Shown: positions 52,257 to 62,162 of the stretch, one piece after another | How the letters are laid out: each line of letters starts with the position of its first letter | Numbering within the stretch: the first letter of the stretch is position 1 | Assembly: GCF_014899185.1 (NCBI RefSeq) | Contig: NZ_CP045201.1 | Coordinates: forward strand, 1,100,501 to 1,164,500 | Direction of reading: 5' to 3' | DNA length: 64,000 nucleotides | Origin: Pseudooceanicola spongiae | Lineage (GTDB): Bacteria > Pseudomonadota > Alphaproteobacteria > Rhodobacterales > Rhodobacteraceae | Notes under the pieces: model-generated | The model's database searches: none | What the model was told of the DNA's origin: nothing | What the model saw: only the letters and a program-made list of their open reading frames with translations | Translations under genes and position numbers: made by a program

Positions 52257-53216
52257 TCAAGTCTCGAGTAGCGCCTCTGCCGACAGCTCGTCCGTGATCA
52301 GACTGCTGACCAGACGACCATGCAAAGCGGCGCGTAACGCCTTGATTTTGCTGTTTCCACCGCCGATACACAGGGTCGCTCCGCCCTGTTCGGGGACGCG
52401 CACGCCCACCATCATGCGGTTGATCGAGTGGTCGAGGTAGCGCCCCTGGTCATCAAAGACATGGCCGCAGATTTCCCCCGCCGCCCCGGCGGCCCGAAGG
52501 CTCGCCAGCTCCTGCGCCGTGATGAAACCATCCATGAAAAGCGGGGCATCATCGCCCATTTGACCAATGCCGACGATGATCTTGCCCGCCGCCCCGGCCA
52601 GCGCCCGGCTGTTTCGCACATGCGGCAAATTTCGATAGAGAGAAAGCTCCTCCGAATCACGCGCCATCACCGGCACGGACATCGGATAGTGCGCCGCCCC
52701 CGTGCGATCCGCGAATCGCATCAGAACCTCGTAAAAGCTGGCCGAGCCGTCGGGGGCCACATTGCCGATCAACGACACCAGCTTGTGCTGCGTGCCCTGC
52801 ACCGCCTGCATGTTCTCGACCACGTATCGCAGCGTGCGCCCGGTCCCCATGCCGATGATGCGCGGCACCTCGTCGCGAAAGATCCGCTCGACCTCGGCCG
52901 CGGCCACCGGCGCAATCGCCTTCAGCGCGTCGCCCTTGCCGCCAAGCGAGGGCGCCACGCGCACCAGCTCCAGCCCGAACCGCCGTTTCAGCTGCCGCTC
53001 CAGATCCAGACAGGCCCCGATGGGATGGTCGATGCGCACCCGGATCAGCCCGTCCTGCACCGCCCGCGCCACCAGCCGCTGCGCCCGCTGACGCGAGATC
53101 CCCATCTCCTCCGCGATCAGATCCTGCCGCATCCCGCCCACATAATAGAGCCAGGCCGCCCGCGCCGCGTCGTCCTTCAGCGCCCTGTCCGTGTCGTCGT
53201 TGCCGCCCTGCGCCAT
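52257..53216 (-). CDS. SorC/DeoR-type sugar-binding transcriptional regulator
   Basis: 319 residues from the ATG at 53216; a GTG two codons upstream is possible. N-terminal helix-turn-helix (about 12-55): AAWLYYVGGMRQDLIAEEMGISRQRAQRLVARA. The effector domain (about 60-315) is the SorC sugar-binding fold with GMGTGRTLRYVVENM and a closing CIGGGNSKIKALRAAL. It would sense a phosphorylated sugar or a polyol and control the operon that starts 148 bases downstream. Also close (16 bases) to the HAD phosphatase gene upstream. Confidence 0.9.
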   Translation of the reverse strand: MAQGGNDDTDRALKDDAARAAWLYYVGGMRQDLIAEEMGISRQRAQRLVARAVQDGLIRVRIDHPIGACLDLERQLKRRFGLELVRVAPSLGGKGDALKAIAPVAAAEVERIFRDEVPRIIGMGTGRTLRYVVENMQAVQGTQHKLVSLIGNVAPDGSASFYEVLMRFADRTGAAHYPMSVPVMARDSEELSLYRNLPHVRNSRALAGAAGKIIVGIGQMGDDAPLFMDGFITAQELASLRAAGAAGEICGHVFDDQGRYLDHSINRMMVGVRVPEQGGATLCIGGGNSKIKALRAALHGRLVSSLITDELSAEALLET

Positions 53217-53231
53217 GCTCACCTGCTCTCG

Positions 53232-53936
53232 TTATGCATCTGCCCGGAACAGACCCGGCGCAAGATGCGGCAATTCGTCGAAATGTGCAAAGTGGCACTG
53301 TGGCGCAACCTTCAGCTCCGCCGTCAGGTCGAGGCCGACCAGATGGCTGCCACCGCGAAAATGCCAGACCTGCATCCCCGCCGCCAGTGCGCCCCGGATC
53401 CCCGGCAGGCTGTCCTCGATCACCAGACAGCGCTCCGGCGCCACCCCGGCCTTCTCGGCGGCCCGCAGGAACAGATCCGGCGCGGGCTTGCCCCGTTTGA
53501 CCTCCGACGCCGTGGTGAAGCGCGTGCCAAAGACCGCGCCCAACCCCACCAGCCGCATCGAGCTCAGCACCCGCTCCTCGCTGGAGGAGGTGGCGATGCA
53601 GAACGGCACCACCATCCGCTCCAGCACCGCGCGCACGCCCGGCATGATCACCAGCTCCTGCTCAAACGCCGCCAGCAGACGCGCGCGATAGGTCGCCTCA
53701 AAGCCCTCGGGCAGCTCGATCCCGAACTCCGCCCGGATCTGCGCCAGCACCACCGGATAGGACCGCCCGAGGAAATGGCGCGCGATATAGGCCAGATCGA
53801 CATGGATATCGTGGCGCGCCAGCTCGGCCACCAGCATCCGCGCGCTGATCACCTCGCTGTCCACCAGCACCCCGTCGAAATCAAAGATCACCAGCTCGAT
53901 ACCGTCCAAGATCACGCCTCCCCGCGCACCAGACAT
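53232..53936 (-). CDS. HAD-superfamily phosphatase (beta-PGM/GPH-like)
   Basis: 234 residues from the ATG at 53936. Motif I VIFDFDGVLVDSE with two aspartates, motif II CIATSSSEERV, motif III lysine in EVKRGKPAPDLFL and motif IV CLVIEDSLPGIRGAL are all intact. A helical cap lies between motifs I and II (about 25-90), as in subfamily IA. A TTG at about residue 10, preceded by GGGGAGG at good spacing, may be the true start. Cotranscribed with the polyol regulator; it may dephosphorylate a sugar-phosphate of this pathway, which is inference. Confidence 0.88.
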   Translation of the reverse strand: MSGARGGVILDGIELVIFDFDGVLVDSEVISARMLVAELARHDIHVDLAYIARHFLGRSYPVVLAQIRAEFGIELPEGFEATYRARLLAAFEQELVIMPGVRAVLERMVVPFCIATSSSEERVLSSMRLVGLGAVFGTRFTTASEVKRGKPAPDLFLRAAEKAGVAPERCLVIEDSLPGIRGALAAGMQVWHFRGGSHLVGLDLTAELKVAPQCHFAHFDELPHLAPGLFRADA

Positions 53937-53990
53937 GCAAACGCCCCCGAAACTCAATCCGGAGGCGGTTTTTTCACAACCCGAGCGACC

Positions 53991-55460
<1,470 letters not shown>

Positions 55461-55609
55461 TCACTTGGCGCTTCCCTATTACATGGAAGCCGCCCGGGCG
55501 AAAGGTCAAAAGCGGTGTCACATAAACCTGTGAACACCCCGCGTCGCCAGCCCCGCCGACGCCCCACAACCGGCCCCTGAAAAGCCGATCTCTCGCGCAC
55601 CCGGCTCTC

Positions 55610-55633
55610 TCATCTTGCCCAAATACTTAACCC
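55610..55633 (-). repeat. Interspersed repeat, copy D (tail only)
   Basis: On the minus strand GGGTTAAGTATTTGGG then CAAGATGA, matching the AAGTATTT..GGCAAGATGA tail of copies A and B without the GC hairpin in front. Confidence 0.6.
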
Positions 55634-55650
55634 GACGCCTCGAGTTTCGC

Positions 55651-55694
55651 ACCGTTCGGATACCGTTCAGATACCGACGCCATACCGACATCGC
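55651..55694 (+). repeat. Four tandem 11-bp units upstream of the corrinoid activator gene
   Basis: ACCGTTCGGAT, ACCGTTCAGAT, ACCGACGCCAT and ACCGACATCGC follow one another with an 11-bp period; units 1 and 2 differ at one base and all share ACCG. They lie 136-179 bases before the ATG at 55830. Confidence 0.6.
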
Positions 55695-55829
55695 ATTTCC
55701 CCGGTTTCAAAGGCCTGTGAGCGACCCAGAGACAGACCGACAGACACACCGGCAGACACATCCGCACCCCCCTTTAGCTTCCCTGCCATTTTGCCTAGAG
55801 TGCCCTCTGAACCCGAGATTGAGGACAGC

Positions 55830-57878
55830 ATGAGCGAACAGGACCCCCTGGTGATCTTCACCCCATCCGGCAAACGTGGCCGCTTCCCGGCCGGGACGCC
55901 CGTTCTTCAGGCCGCCCGCGCCCTCGGGGTCGACCTCGACTCGGTCTGCGGTGGCCGTGGCATCTGCTCGAAGTGTCAGATTACCCCCAGTTTCGGCGAT
56001 TTTTCCAAGTACGGCGTGACAGTGCACGAGGACGCCCTGTCCGAATGGAACTCTGTCGAGCAGCGCTATGACGACAAGCGCGGCTTGAAACCGGGCCGCC
56101 GCCTCGGCTGTCAGGCGCAGGTGCTGCGCGATGTCATCATCGACGTCCCCGCCGAAAGCCAGGTCCACAAGCAGGTGATCCGCAAACGCGCCGACACCCG
56201 CGCCATCGTTATGGATCCCGCCACCCGGCTGTACTTTGTCGAGGTGCTGGAACCCGACATGCACGAACCCTCCGGCGACTTTGAACGCGTCGCGAGCGCA
56301 CTCGAAGAACAGTGGGAAATCAAGGGCTTGACAGCCGATCTTAGTCTGATGGCGAAACTTCAGCCGGTGCTGCGCAAGGGCAAATGGCAGGTCACACTTG
56401 CCGTGCACCACGACCACACCGGTGCCGCGCCGCGTCTGCTTGAGGTCTGGCCCGGCCTGCATGAATCCGGCCTCTACGGCCTCGCCATCGACCTCGGCTC
56501 GACCACCATCGCCGCTCACCTGACTGACCTTGAGACGGGCGAGGTCAAGGCCGCCTCGGGTCTGATGAACCCGCAGATCCGCTTCGGCGAAGACCTGATG
56601 AGCCGCGTCTCCTACGTCATGATGAACCCCGGCGGCGACAAGGAGATGACCCGCGCCGTGCGGGAGGCATTGTCGCAACTCGCCAAGGAACTGGCCGCTG
56701 AGGCAGACATCTCCCCCGACCTCATCGTCGAGGCGGTCGTGGTCTGTAACCCCGTGATGCACCACCTGTTTCTCGGCATCGATCCGGTCGAGCTGGGCCA
56801 GGCGCCCTTTGCCCTCGCGACCTCCTCGTCGATGTCGCTGGCCATGGCCGAGCTCGACATCACCTCGATCAACCCCCGCGCCCGCTGCTATATCCTGCCC
56901 TGCATCGCTGGCCACGTCGGCGCGGATGCAGCCGCCGTTGCCCTCTCGGAAGCCCCTGAAAAGTCAGAAGATCTCGTCCTGATCATCGACGTTGGCACCA
57001 ACGCGGAAATCCTGCTGGGCAACACCAAACGCGTCCTCGCCTGCTCTTCGCCCACCGGCCCCGCCTTTGAGGGTGCGCAGATCTCCTCCGGTCAGCGCGC
57101 CGCCCCCGGCGCGATCGAGCGGGTCGAGATCAACCCCGAAACGAAAGAGCCGCGCTTCCGCGTCATCGGCTCCGAGATCTGGTCCGACGATCCGGCTTTC
57201 GCCCAGGCCATCGGCACCTCCGGCATCACCGGCATCTGCGGCTCCGGCATCATCGAGGCCGTGGCAGAGATGCGCATGGCAGGCCTGCTCGACCCCTCAG
57301 GCCTGATCGGTTCCGCCGCCCAGACCGGCACCGCCCGCAGCGTGCCCGAGGGGCGCACCCACTCTTACGTCCTACACGACGGCACGTCTGAGAACGGCCC
57401 GCTGATCAGCGTCACCCAAGGCGACATCCGCGCCATTCAGCTCGCCAAATCAGCGCTTTATGCGGGCGCACGCCTGCTGATGGACGAGATGGGCGTCGAT
57501 CATGTCGACCGCATCGTGCTTGCCGGTGCGTTCGGTGCGCATATCTCCTCCAAGCACGCCATGGTGCTCGGCATGATCCCGGACGCACCGCTCGACAAAG
57601 TGTCCTCGGCTGGCAACGCCGCTGGCACCGGGGCACGGATCGCCCTGTGCAATATCGCCGCCCGCAAGGCGATTGAGGCGAACGTCAGCAAGATCACCAA
57701 GGTCGAGACCGCCATCGCCCCCGCGTTTCAGGAGCACTTCGTTTCGGCCAACGCGATCCCCCACGCCACCGATCCCTTCCCGGAGCTGGCCAAGGTTGTC
57801 ACGCTGCCCCATGTCAGCTTCAACGCCAGTACCGAGGATGGCGGCGGGCGCACCCGGCGTGGACGGCGTCGCAGCTAG
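55830..57878 (+). CDS. RamA-like reductive activator of corrinoid enzymes (2Fe-2S plus ASKHA domain)
   Basis: 682 residues from the ATG at 55830 with GAGG upstream. N-terminal plant-type ferredoxin domain: C40-x5-C46-x2-C49 and C94 bind [2Fe-2S]. A middle linker domain (about 105-200) precedes a DUF4445/ASKHA ATPase domain (about 205-650; GLAIDLGSTTIAAHLTDLETG, VVVCNPVMHHLFLG, IIDVGTNAEILLG, GICGSGIIEAVAEM, LAGAFGAHISSKHA). Such proteins reduce inactive cob(II)alamin using ATP. Related proteins in roseobacters have been linked to reactivation of a split B12-dependent methionine synthase; that role is inferred. No corrinoid methyltransferase lies next to it. Confidence 0.88.
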   Translation: MSEQDPLVIFTPSGKRGRFPAGTPVLQAARALGVDLDSVCGGRGICSKCQITPSFGDFSKYGVTVHEDALSEWNSVEQRYDDKRGLKPGRRLGCQAQVLRDVIIDVPAESQVHKQVIRKRADTRAIVMDPATRLYFVEVLEPDMHEPSGDFERVASALEEQWEIKGLTADLSLMAKLQPVLRKGKWQVTLAVHHDHTGAAPRLLEVWPGLHESGLYGLAIDLGSTTIAAHLTDLETGEVKAASGLMNPQIRFGEDLMSRVSYVMMNPGGDKEMTRAVREALSQLAKELAAEADISPDLIVEAVVVCNPVMHHLFLGIDPVELGQAPFALATSSSMSLAMAELDITSINPRARCYILPCIAGHVGADAAAVALSEAPEKSEDLVLIIDVGTNAEILLGNTKRVLACSSPTGPAFEGAQISSGQRAAPGAIERVEINPETKEPRFRVIGSEIWSDDPAFAQAIGTSGITGICGSGIIEAVAEMRMAGLLDPSGLIGSAAQTGTARSVPEGRTHSYVLHDGTSENGPLISVTQGDIRAIQLAKSALYAGARLLMDEMGVDHVDRIVLAGAFGAHISSKHAMVLGMIPDAPLDKVSSAGNAAGTGARIALCNIAARKAIEANVSKITKVETAIAPAFQEHFVSANAIPHATDPFPELAKVVTLPHVSFNASTEDGGGRTRRGRRRS

Positions 57879-57886
57879 ATCGACGA

Positions 57887-57957
57887 AGATCGCGCGCCTT
57901 GAGAAGGTTTTTTAATACCTTACCTGCGCAGTATCGCTGAATTCAGGCGCGCGATCT
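57887..57957. repeat. 13-bp perfect inverted repeat before tRNA-Gly
   Basis: AGATCGCGCGCCT (57887-57899) and AGGCGCGCGATCT (57945-57957) are exact reverse complements separated by 45 bases, starting eight bases after the corrinoid activator stop. Inside are AAGG-TTTTTT and an AAGGT/ACCTT pair (57904-57921). It may act as a terminator-like structure for the upstream gene. Confidence 0.7.
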
Positions 57958-58009
57958 GCTGTTTCACCTTGACGGGCCACGGGCCTTGAATTAGCTCGGT
58001 CCCCGAGAC

Positions 58010-58083
58010 GCGGGTGTAGCTCAATGGTAGAGCTTTTGCTTCCCAAGCAAGTGACGAGGGTTCGATTCCCTTCACCCGCTCCA
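58010..58083 (+). tRNA. tRNA-Gly (anticodon CCC)
   Basis: A 74-base cloverleaf with encoded CCA. Acceptor GCGGGTG pairs with CACCCGC; D arm GCTC-AATGGTA-GAGC; anticodon stem TTTGC/GCAAG around loop TTCCCAA, giving CCC at positions 34-36; T arm GAGGG-TTCGATT-CCCTT. It reads GGG glycine codons. It lies in the 244-base gap between the corrinoid activator and the AbrB-family gene. Confidence 0.95.
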
Positions 58084-58122
58084 ATCCTTCTCCGCCCGGA
58101 TCGCTGAGGCCCGTTCAATGCC

Positions 58123-59253
58123 ATGGCGTGCTCCGCGCCAAGACCGGCACCGAATGACTTGAACGCGTTTCTGAAATCCCTGCCCCTCGCCCTTGCACTG
58201 TGTCTTCTTGGGTTGATTGGCGGGATCGTTGCACATTACGCGCATTTCCCTCTGCCCTACATGCTCGGCTCTCTGTTCTGCGTCGCTCTGGTGACTGGGC
58301 TGATGCCGCGTGCGCTGCCGCAGAACTACCGCTTTCCAGAACATTTCCGCTCGATCTTCATCGGTATGATCGGCGCGACCATCGGCGCCAAAATCACCTG
58401 GGATGTCCTCGGCCAGCTGCCTCAGGTCTCACTGTCGATGGCGGCGCTGACGCTGTTCGTGCCGCTGACGCAGTGGCTCAACTTCCTGATCTTCCACAAG
58501 ATCGGCGGCTATGACCGACCTACGGCCTTCTTCTCCGGCTCCCCCGGTGGTCTGATCGAGGCGATTGTTTCGGGCGAGGCGGCGGGCGCGGATGTGCGCG
58601 TGCTGGCGGTTCAGCAGTTCCTGCGCATCATCATGGTGGTGACATGCCTGCCGATTGGCCTGTCGCTCTACTATGGCCATCCCGTCGGCTCTGCTGCGGG
58701 GATCTCGCTGAACCGCACAGCTGTTGGGGTTGAGCATGTCCCCGCCGTGATCGCCATCGCCGTCGTCGGGCTGCTGATCTTTCGCCGCCTGCATATTCCC
58801 GCCTCGCAACTGATCGGCCCGTTGATATGTGCGGCCATCGTTACCCTGTCGGGGCTGAGCGTGATCCAGGCGCCGTCCTGGCTGATCAGCGGCTGTCAGG
58901 TGGTGATCGGCACCTCGCTCGGCACGCGCTTTGCGGGTATGGACCTCAAGCGTCTGGTCAAGGCCACCGGCCTCAGCATCCTCTCGGTCGGCACGATGGT
59001 CGCCGTAGGCTTGGCCATGGCGCTCAGCATCGCGCCGATCACCGGCCAGCATATGGATGTCTTGTTGATTTCGTTCTCGCCCGGCGGCGTGACAGAGATG
59101 GCGCTGATCGCCCTCAGTCTGAATGCCAATCCCGCCGTGGTCACCCTGCACCACCTCTACAGGATCATCCTGACAGTTGTGATGCTGGGGGTCGCGAAAC
59201 GGCGTCAGTGGTTCCCGAACCCCGCCGATCAGCAGGGTCCGGGCAAGCTTTAG
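58123..59253 (+). CDS. AbrB-family integral membrane protein
   Basis: 376 residues with about ten hydrophobic segments. The two halves repeat the same pattern: HFPLPYMLGSLFCVALVTGL near residue 45 and HIPASQLIGPLICAAIVTLSG near 225, as in the AbrB duplication family (PF05145). Conserved SGSPGGLIEAIV and SFSPGGVTEMALIAL fit. Function is poorly known despite occasional regulator or monooxygenase labels; a transporter is more likely from topology. Its TAG overlaps the stop of uup on the other strand by four bases. It starts 40 bases after tRNA-Gly. Confidence 0.87.
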   Translation: MACSAPRPAPNDLNAFLKSLPLALALCLLGLIGGIVAHYAHFPLPYMLGSLFCVALVTGLMPRALPQNYRFPEHFRSIFIGMIGATIGAKITWDVLGQLPQVSLSMAALTLFVPLTQWLNFLIFHKIGGYDRPTAFFSGSPGGLIEAIVSGEAAGADVRVLAVQQFLRIIMVVTCLPIGLSLYYGHPVGSAAGISLNRTAVGVEHVPAVIAIAVVGLLIFRRLHIPASQLIGPLICAAIVTLSGLSVIQAPSWLISGCQVVIGTSLGTRFAGMDLKRLVKATGLSILSVGTMVAVGLAMALSIAPITGQHMDVLLISFSPGGVTEMALIALSLNANPAVVTLHHLYRIILTVVMLGVAKRRQWFPNPADQQGPGKL

Positions 59254-61070
59254 GCTTCGGCTTTTTCTTCGAGCTTCATCCACTCGGACTCGGTCTTGGC
59301 AAGCTCCGCCTGACGTTCGTTGAGCGCTTCCGTGCCCTTGGCGAACTTTGCCGGCTCTTTCTGGTAAAGCCCCGGCTGAGCGAGGAATTCCTCCAGCTTG
59401 GTGATCTCGGCTTCCAGCTTTTCGATCAGGCCGGGCAGTTCTTCCAGACGGTGGCGCTCGGTAAACGACAGACCGGACTTCTTGCCTTTGCCGCTGTCTT
59501 TCGAGGCTTGCGGCGTTGGTTTGGGCGCGACTTTGGCGCGGGCCTCAGCCTCGGCCGTATCGCTCTTGCGCTGTGCCTGATAGTCGGTCCAGCCCCCTGC
59601 ATAGACAGTGGCCCGGCCATCGCCCTCCATCGCCACGGTGGTCGTCGCGACGCGGTCAAGGAAGTCACGGTCGTGGCTGACCAGCAGCACGGTGCCGTCG
59701 TAGTCGTCCAGCAGTTCCTGCAGCAGGTCCAGCGTTTCGACGTCCAGATCGTTGGTCGGTTCGTCCATCACCAGCAGGTTGGATTCCTTGGCCATCAGCT
59801 TGGCCAGCAACAGCCGCGCCTTTTCGCCACCCGAGAGTGAGCGGACAGGTGCACGCGCCTGCGCTTCGTCGAACAGGAAGTCCTTGAGGTAGGCGACGAC
59901 GTGCTTGGGCGTGCCGCGCACCATCACCTGATCGGCCTGCCCCGAGACGCGCATGTCCTTGTCACCGGTCAGGCTTTCCCAGAGCGTCATCTTGGGGTCG
60001 AGGGCGGCGCGGCTCTGATCGAAAATCGCCGGCAGCAGATTCGAGCCGAGCTTGACGGTGCCGGAATCCGGCGCCTCTTCGCCCATCAGCATTTTCAGCA
60101 GAGTGGTCTTGCCGACGCCGTTCGGGCCCACGAAGGCCACCCGGTCGCCGCGATTGATCTTGATCTCGAAATTGGTGACGATCTGCTTGCCAGCATAGGC
60201 TTTTTCCAGACCTTCAGCCTCGATCACCTTGCGGCCGGACTGCTGACCACTGTCGAAGGCCATCGCGGCCGTGCCCTGACGACGGATCTGGCCAGAGCTT
60301 TCCGCGCGCAGGTCCTGCAGGGCGCGCACGCGGCCCTGGTTGCGCTTGCGGCGGGCACTGATGCCCTCGACCGCCCATTTTGCCTCGGCCTTGATCTTGC
60401 GGTTCAGCTTGTGGCGGGCGACGTCCTCGTCCTCCCAGACCTTGTCACGCCAGAGTTCGAAGTTCTCGAAGCCCTTTTCCTGCCGACGGACCTGGCCGCG
60501 ATCGATCCAGAGGGTCGCGCGGGTCAGGTTGCGCAGGAAGGCGCGATCGTGTGAGATCAGAACATAGGCCGTGCGGGTCTGGCTGAGTTCAGCCTCGAGC
60601 CAAGCGATCGCCTCAATGTCGAGGTGGTTGGTCGGTTCGTCCAGCAGCATGAGTTCGGGCGCTTCGGCCATCAGCTTGGCGAGGGCGGCACGGCGGCGTT
60701 CACCGCCAGAGGCGGTCTCGACCGGGCGGGAGGGGTCGAATTTCAGCCCCTCACCTGCGATCTCGACCTTGTATTGCTCGGAGATGTCGAGGCGCGACAT
60801 GGCGAAATCGCCAAGCGTCGCGAAGCCTGCCATCTCTGGCTCCTGCTCCATGTAGCCGACGGTTGTGCCCGGCGAGATCACGACATCGCCGCGGTCCGCC
60901 TCGACATAGCCTGCCATGACTTTCATGAGTGTGGATTTGCCCGAGCCATTGCGTCCGACAAGGGCGACGCGGTCGCCTTGCTGAACGGTCAGGGAAAGGT
61001 CATCGAAAACCGGATCGCCACCGAATGTCAGGGAGATGCCGGAGAGTTGGAGAAGGGGTGCCTGTGCCAT
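59250..61070 (-). CDS. uup: ABC-F ATPase Uup
   Basis: Cytoplasmic ABC-F protein, no membrane part, acting on ribosomes or on DNA structures linked to precise excision. 606 residues. Domain 1 Walker A GRNGSGKST, signature ASGGERRRAALAKL, Walker B LMLLDEPTNHLD; a linker (about 235-285) with charged helices; domain 2 Walker A GPNGVGKTT, signature LSGGEKARLLLAKL, Walker B LVMDEPTNDLD. A Lys-rich segment and C-terminal coiled coil (about 540-606) are the Uup hallmark. Converges on the AbrB-family gene with overlapping stops. Confidence 0.92.
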   Translation of the reverse strand: MAQAPLLQLSGISLTFGGDPVFDDLSLTVQQGDRVALVGRNGSGKSTLMKVMAGYVEADRGDVVISPGTTVGYMEQEPEMAGFATLGDFAMSRLDISEQYKVEIAGEGLKFDPSRPVETASGGERRRAALAKLMAEAPELMLLDEPTNHLDIEAIAWLEAELSQTRTAYVLISHDRAFLRNLTRATLWIDRGQVRRQEKGFENFELWRDKVWEDEDVARHKLNRKIKAEAKWAVEGISARRKRNQGRVRALQDLRAESSGQIRRQGTAAMAFDSGQQSGRKVIEAEGLEKAYAGKQIVTNFEIKINRGDRVAFVGPNGVGKTTLLKMLMGEEAPDSGTVKLGSNLLPAIFDQSRAALDPKMTLWESLTGDKDMRVSGQADQVMVRGTPKHVVAYLKDFLFDEAQARAPVRSLSGGEKARLLLAKLMAKESNLLVMDEPTNDLDVETLDLLQELLDDYDGTVLLVSHDRDFLDRVATTTVAMEGDGRATVYAGGWTDYQAQRKSDTAEAEARAKVAPKPTPQASKDSGKGKKSGLSFTERHRLEELPGLIEKLEAEITKLEEFLAQPGLYQKEPAKFAKGTEALNERQAELAKTESEWMKLEEKAEA

Positions 61071-61137
61071 GGGCGGCAGCTAATCAGGCGGCGGGTCGGC
61101 GTCAAGCGGAGCTTTGTGCGGGCAGCTATGCGAATAA

Positions 61138-61200
61138 GGGGGCGCTGCCCCCGCCTCGCGTGCCGCGCGCCTCCCCCGAAGTATTTCGGGCAAGATGACA
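61138..61200 (+). repeat. Interspersed intergenic hairpin repeat, copy B
   Basis: GGGGGC-GCT-GCCCCC hairpin (61138-61152), a GC-rich spacer, then TCCCCCGAAGTATTTCGGG and CAAGATGA. It is the copy closest to A (49729-49790). It lies between olsB and uup, reading against both genes. Confidence 0.75.
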
Positions 61201-61230
61201 GGGGCGCATGTGGCGGCTCGGGGCTTTGGC

Positions 61231-61995
61231 TCAGGTGGTGGTGGCACGCAGCAGGCGTTTGCGGGCGGCGGGGATGGCCTTGATCTCAAGCCCGGTGAAG
61301 ACATGCAGGGTGTTCATCTGGGCATCGACGACCGCGTGGTCGGAGACCCATCCACCCATCAACAGGTAGGTGCGCAACAAGGGTGGCATCCCGAGGAGCG
61401 CGCGTTTGCGGTCGGGCGCGCGGCGCAGTTTCTGGGCAAAGCGGAAGACGCGTGGGGCCTTGACCCGTGGCAGCCAGCGTTTGGGGGCGAGATGACGCTC
61501 CTTGAGCACCGCGAAGGCATCGAGGTAGGCCTCGGCATCGGTGCCTTTGAAGGAGGAGCAGCCGAACAGCATCTCGACCCCGTTTTCATCCACATAGGCG
61601 GTCATCGCGCCCCAGGCGACGCGCAGGATATCGGCGTCGTGGTGATCGGGATGGATGCAGAAACGGCCCATTTCAACCATTGGTCCTTCGAAGGATTCGA
61701 GGCTGGAGAGTTCGTAATATTGAGCGGAGTAGCTGCGGCTGATTTCCCGACCCGCGCTCAGGGGGAGGATGCGGAAACAGCACACCAGCGTGCCCGTGCG
61801 CTGATCCTCGACCAGCACGTGGGTGCAGATCCGGTCGTAGTCGTCGACATCGCGGGGGGCGGAGACCTCTGGCGAAGCGGACGGGCCTTCGGCTGGGCCG
61901 AAAAACGCCAGCGAGCGCAGATGCTGGGCGGCCCGCACGTCTGCCGGTGTTTCAGCGAGGCGGGCTGCATAGCGGCCCTTTTTCAGCGTCAGCAT
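61231..61995 (-). CDS. olsB: L-ornithine N-alpha-acyltransferase (ornithine lipid synthesis) OlsB
   Basis: OlsB transfers a 3-hydroxyacyl group from ACP to ornithine to make lyso-ornithine lipid, which OlsA then acylates. 254 residues from the ATG at 61995, eight bases after GGAG; a GTG three codons earlier is less likely. Haemolysin-like GNAT domain: RAAQHLRSLAFF, LVCCFRILPL, YSAQYYELSSLE, MVEMGRFCIHPD and LFGCSSFKGTDAEAY. The C-terminal part has LLRTYLLMGGWVSDHAVVD. olsA is not adjacent. Uses the same 3-hydroxyacyl-ACP pool as LpxA. Confidence 0.88.
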   Translation of the reverse strand: MLTLKKGRYAARLAETPADVRAAQHLRSLAFFGPAEGPSASPEVSAPRDVDDYDRICTHVLVEDQRTGTLVCCFRILPLSAGREISRSYSAQYYELSSLESFEGPMVEMGRFCIHPDHHDADILRVAWGAMTAYVDENGVEMLFGCSSFKGTDAEAYLDAFAVLKERHLAPKRWLPRVKAPRVFRFAQKLRRAPDRKRALLGMPPLLRTYLLMGGWVSDHAVVDAQMNTLHVFTGLEIKAIPAARKRLLRATTT

Positions 61996-62118
61996 AATGG
62001 ACACTCCGACATGTACCCGAGGCTCAGTACGCCCCGGTTATCATGTCAGATGTGACCTCATCGTGACAAAAGAAAGGTCTGTTGGAAGCGTTTCACGCCA
62101 AGGGTAGGCCTGACGTGA

Positions 62119-62155
62119 GCGGCCATCGGCTAAGCTGAAAGCCGCCGATGGCCGC
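62119..62155. other. 12-bp perfect hairpin between bamE and olsB
   Basis: GCGGCCATCGGC (62119-62130) and GCCGATGGCCGC (62144-62155) with a 13-base loop, seven bases after the bamE stop. No T-run on either side. Likely terminates or insulates bamE transcription; olsB starts 124 bases farther on. Confidence 0.55.
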
Positions 62156-62162
62156 TTGGGCT

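Noticed and set aside
55651..55765. CRISPR-like array upstream of the corrinoid activator gene
   Set aside because: Units are 11 bp with no spacers and no cas genes are present; it is a simple tandem repeat.
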